Assembly: GCA_025999455.1 (NCBI GenBank)
Contig: AP024683.1
Coordinates: 1,743,501 to 1,807,500, forward strand
From: Geminicoccaceae bacterium
GTDB taxonomy: Bacteria; Pseudomonadota; Alphaproteobacteria; Geminicoccales; Geminicoccaceae
DNA length: 64,000 nt
Direction of reading: 5' to 3'
Shown here piece by piece: positions 62,452 through 64,000 of this stretch; within the stretch, counting starts at the first letter, position 1, and each line of letters opens with the position of its first letter. The position numbers and the translations under genes are program-made. The notes below the pieces were generated by a model. It searched no databases, was not told where the DNA came from, and saw nothing but the letters and a program-made list of their open reading frames with translations.

Positions 62452-64000
62452 GTGGCGGCGGGCACCGATCCGCTCCTCGTCGGGATCGACGCCGGCACGA
62501 GCCGGGTCCGGGTGCTCGCCTTCGAGCCTTCGGGCCGGGTGCTCGCCGAGGCGAGCCGGCCGACCCCCTGGCGGGCGCCCGAGCCGGGGCTCGCCGAGCT
62601 CGACGCCGAAGAGCTCGTCGCCACGACGGTCGCGGCCCTGGCCGAGCTCGCGGGGCGCCTCGACCGGCCGGCGCGGGTCGTGGGTCTGGCGGTCGCGAGC
62701 GTGGGCGAGGCAGGCGTGCTGCTCGACGATCACGACCGGCCGCTCGCACCCGTCCTCGCCTGGTACGATCCGCGCCCTTCCTCCTTGCGCGAGGAGGTCG
62801 TGGCGCGGCTTTCGGCCGATCGGCTCGCCCGGATCGCCGGGGTCACGCCGGACCCGATCCTGGGTGTCTTGAAGCTCGCCTGGCACGCCCGCCACACCCC
62901 CGACGCCTTCGCCGCGGCGCGGCGCTGGCTGCACCTCGCCGATTGGCTGGCCTTCCGGCTGGGTGGTGCCCCCGCCACCGATCCGAGCCTCGCCTCGCGC
63001 ACCGGTCTCTTCGACCTCGCCTGCGGCACCTGGTCGGAGGAGCTCGTGACGGCCGCCCGGGTGCCGGCGCGGCTGTTGCCCGAGATCCTGCCCTCGGGGA
63101 CGCGGATCGGCACGCTCGGCCCCGAGCTCGCCGCCGCGACCGGGCTGCCCGCGTCCTGCGCGATCGGTGTGGGCGGTCACGATCACCCGATCGGCATGCT
63201 CGCGACGGGGGTCGTGGAGCCCGGGAACGTTCTCGACAGCATGGGCACGGCCGAGGGCCTGGCGCTGCCGCTCGAGGCACCGGTGCTCGACGGCCGGCTC
63301 GCCGCGGTCGGCTTCAACCAGGGGCTCGTGCGGGTCGACCGATCGATCCCGTACGTCCTGACCGGGCTCGTCACCTCCGCGGCGGCGATCGATTGGTGCC
63401 ACCGGCTCGTGGGCCCGGAGCTCGCCCGCCGGGCCCTGATCGAGGCGGCGCGGGCCGTGCCGCCCGGCGCCCACGGCCTCCTCTTCCTGCCGCATCTGCG
63501 CTTCACCTCGCCGCCGACCGACGATCCGGACGGCTACGGCGGTACGCTCCTCGGCATCACGCCCGAGACCGACCCGGCCCGTCTGTTCCGGGCGGTGCTC
63601 GAGGGCGTGGCGCTCGACTGGCAGCACATGCTCGAGCGGTTGTGCGCGCTGCTCGATCGGCCGCTCCCCGAGCGCTGCCGCGCGATCGGTGGCAGCACCA
63701 AGAACCGGCTCCTGCTCGAGATCAAGGCGGCCCTCTTCGGGCGGCCGATCGAGGTCGCCGAGATGCCCGAGGCGACGGCGCTCGGCGCCGCAATGGTGGG
63801 CGGGATCGCAGCCGGCCTCTGGCCGGGGCTCGACGCGGCGCGCGCCGACCTCGCGCTCGGATTCGCGCGCGTGGAGCCGCTCCCGGGCTGGCCGCCGGCC
63901 GCGGCCCGAGCCCTGCTCGCCGCGTACGCCGAGGCCTGCGCCGGCACGCGGGCGCTGCACCGGCGGCTCGCCGCCGCGCGCGGGGGTTGCTGGCCGGGAA
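62452..64000 (+). CDS. FGGY-family carbohydrate kinase, truncated by window edge
   Basis: 516 codons visible from a GTG at 62452; the frame runs open off the window, though the family's usual length is nearly reached. LVGIDAGTSRVRVLAFE is the first phosphate loop, GVGGHDHPIGMLATG and LDSMGTAEG the middle, and AIGGSTKNRLLLEIKAALFGRPIEV the adenosine-binding end. The family phosphorylates sugars and polyols (xylulose, glycerol, erythritol, gluconate). The sugar is unknown; the adjoining aldolase suggests its product is then cleaved. Confidence 0.9.
   Translation, partial: MAAGTDPLLVGIDAGTSRVRVLAFEPSGRVLAEASRPTPWRAPEPGLAELDAEELVATTVAALAELAGRLDRPARVVGLAVASVGEAGVLLDDHDRPLAPVLAWYDPRPSSLREEVVARLSADRLARIAGVTPDPILGVLKLAWHARHTPDAFAAARRWLHLADWLAFRLGGAPATDPSLASRTGLFDLACGTWSEELVTAARVPARLLPEILPSGTRIGTLGPELAAATGLPASCAIGVGGHDHPIGMLATGVVEPGNVLDSMGTAEGLALPLEAPVLDGRLAAVGFNQGLVRVDRSIPYVLTGLVTSAAAIDWCHRLVGPELARRALIEAARAVPPGAHGLLFLPHLRFTSPPTDDPDGYGGTLLGITPETDPARLFRAVLEGVALDWQHMLERLCALLDRPLPERCRAIGGSTKNRLLLEIKAALFGRPIEVAEMPEATALGAAMVGGIAAGLWPGLDAARADLALGFARVEPLPGWPPAAARALLAAYAEACAGTRALHRRLAAARGGCWPG

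Noticed and set aside
62377-63960. A 527-residue minus-strand frame
   Set aside because: Antisense to the FGGY kinase, which has all the family motifs.

Overview
The window is GC-rich, densely coding, single-chromosome-style DNA from a proteobacterium, most likely an alphaproteobacterium (Rhodospirillales/Geminicoccales or a near relative). This is inferred from gene content rather than from a marker gene: SAM-domain adenylate cyclase/ATPase fusion, class I PHA synthase plus phasin, FNR-boxed hemN, DUF29 and Uma2 families, a Gld-type ABC cluster, and frequent GTG and TTG starts. No rRNA, tRNA, IS element, prophage or CRISPR array was seen. Most neighbouring genes on the same strand overlap through NTGA start/stop junctions. 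Long open frames opposite real genes are common because stop codons are rare at this base composition.

Layout. 1-5.7 kb: a truncated conserved hypothetical gene, an ArgE-type M20 deacetylase, a GT-A-like protein, a tandem DUF29 pair, a UxaA-family hydro-lyase and a small membrane protein. 5.7-13.9 kb: an SDR, the NfeD protease plus stomatin operon, a membrane adenylate cyclase, typA and rmuC. 13.9-16.3 kb: an arsR-arsM pair with a promoter/operator overlapping the start codon, then a PilZ protein. 16.5-21.9 kb: lutA-lutB, a 1.9-kb repeat-filled interval, lutC and an Smr gene, all on the minus strand. 22.0-25.4 kb: a run of overlapping genes (SDR, alpha/beta hydrolase, HNH nuclease, c-type haem peptide, CapA-like phosphatase). 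25.5-29.3 kb: phaC, a terminator, and an ECF sigma/anti-sigma pair.

29.3-38.1 kb (minus strand): an HpcH/HpaI aldolase coupled to a 1100-residue SAM-cyclase-ATPase-TPR protein, then a four-gene ABC-2/GldG/DUF4340 cluster. 38.2-45.6 kb (plus): hemN behind a perfect FNR-type box, an asparagine synthetase, a CorA transporter, a hotdog thioesterase and an orphan molybdenum hydroxylase large subunit. 45.6-52.1 kb (minus): an unknown protein, a metallo-beta-lactamase/beta-CASP homologue that has lost most of its metal ligands, a LOG-family protein, a phasin with promoter and terminator, a TetR regulator, a 3-hydroxyacyl-CoA dehydrogenase, a host-attachment-family protein and a small hypothetical protein. 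52.1-59.4 kb (minus): a USP-like protein, a Lon-like protease, an Asp/Glu racemase-family protein, dadA, ridA, an SDR and a hydrolase. 59.4-64 kb: a gluconate-5-dehydrogenase-like SDR, a tandem Uma2 pair, an aldolase and a truncated FGGY kinase.

Themes. Carbon storage and lactate-type oxidation (phaC, phasin, lut genes, HCDH), sugar-acid and D-amino-acid breakdown (UxaA, SDRs, aldolases, FGGY kinase, dadA/ridA/racemase), and two cyclic-nucleotide synthases. The least ordinary structures are the minisatellite and lutC fragments inside the lut operon, the inactivated beta-CASP protein, and two tandem paralogue pairs (DUF29 and Uma2) whose DNA is near-identical in blocks and divergent elsewhere.
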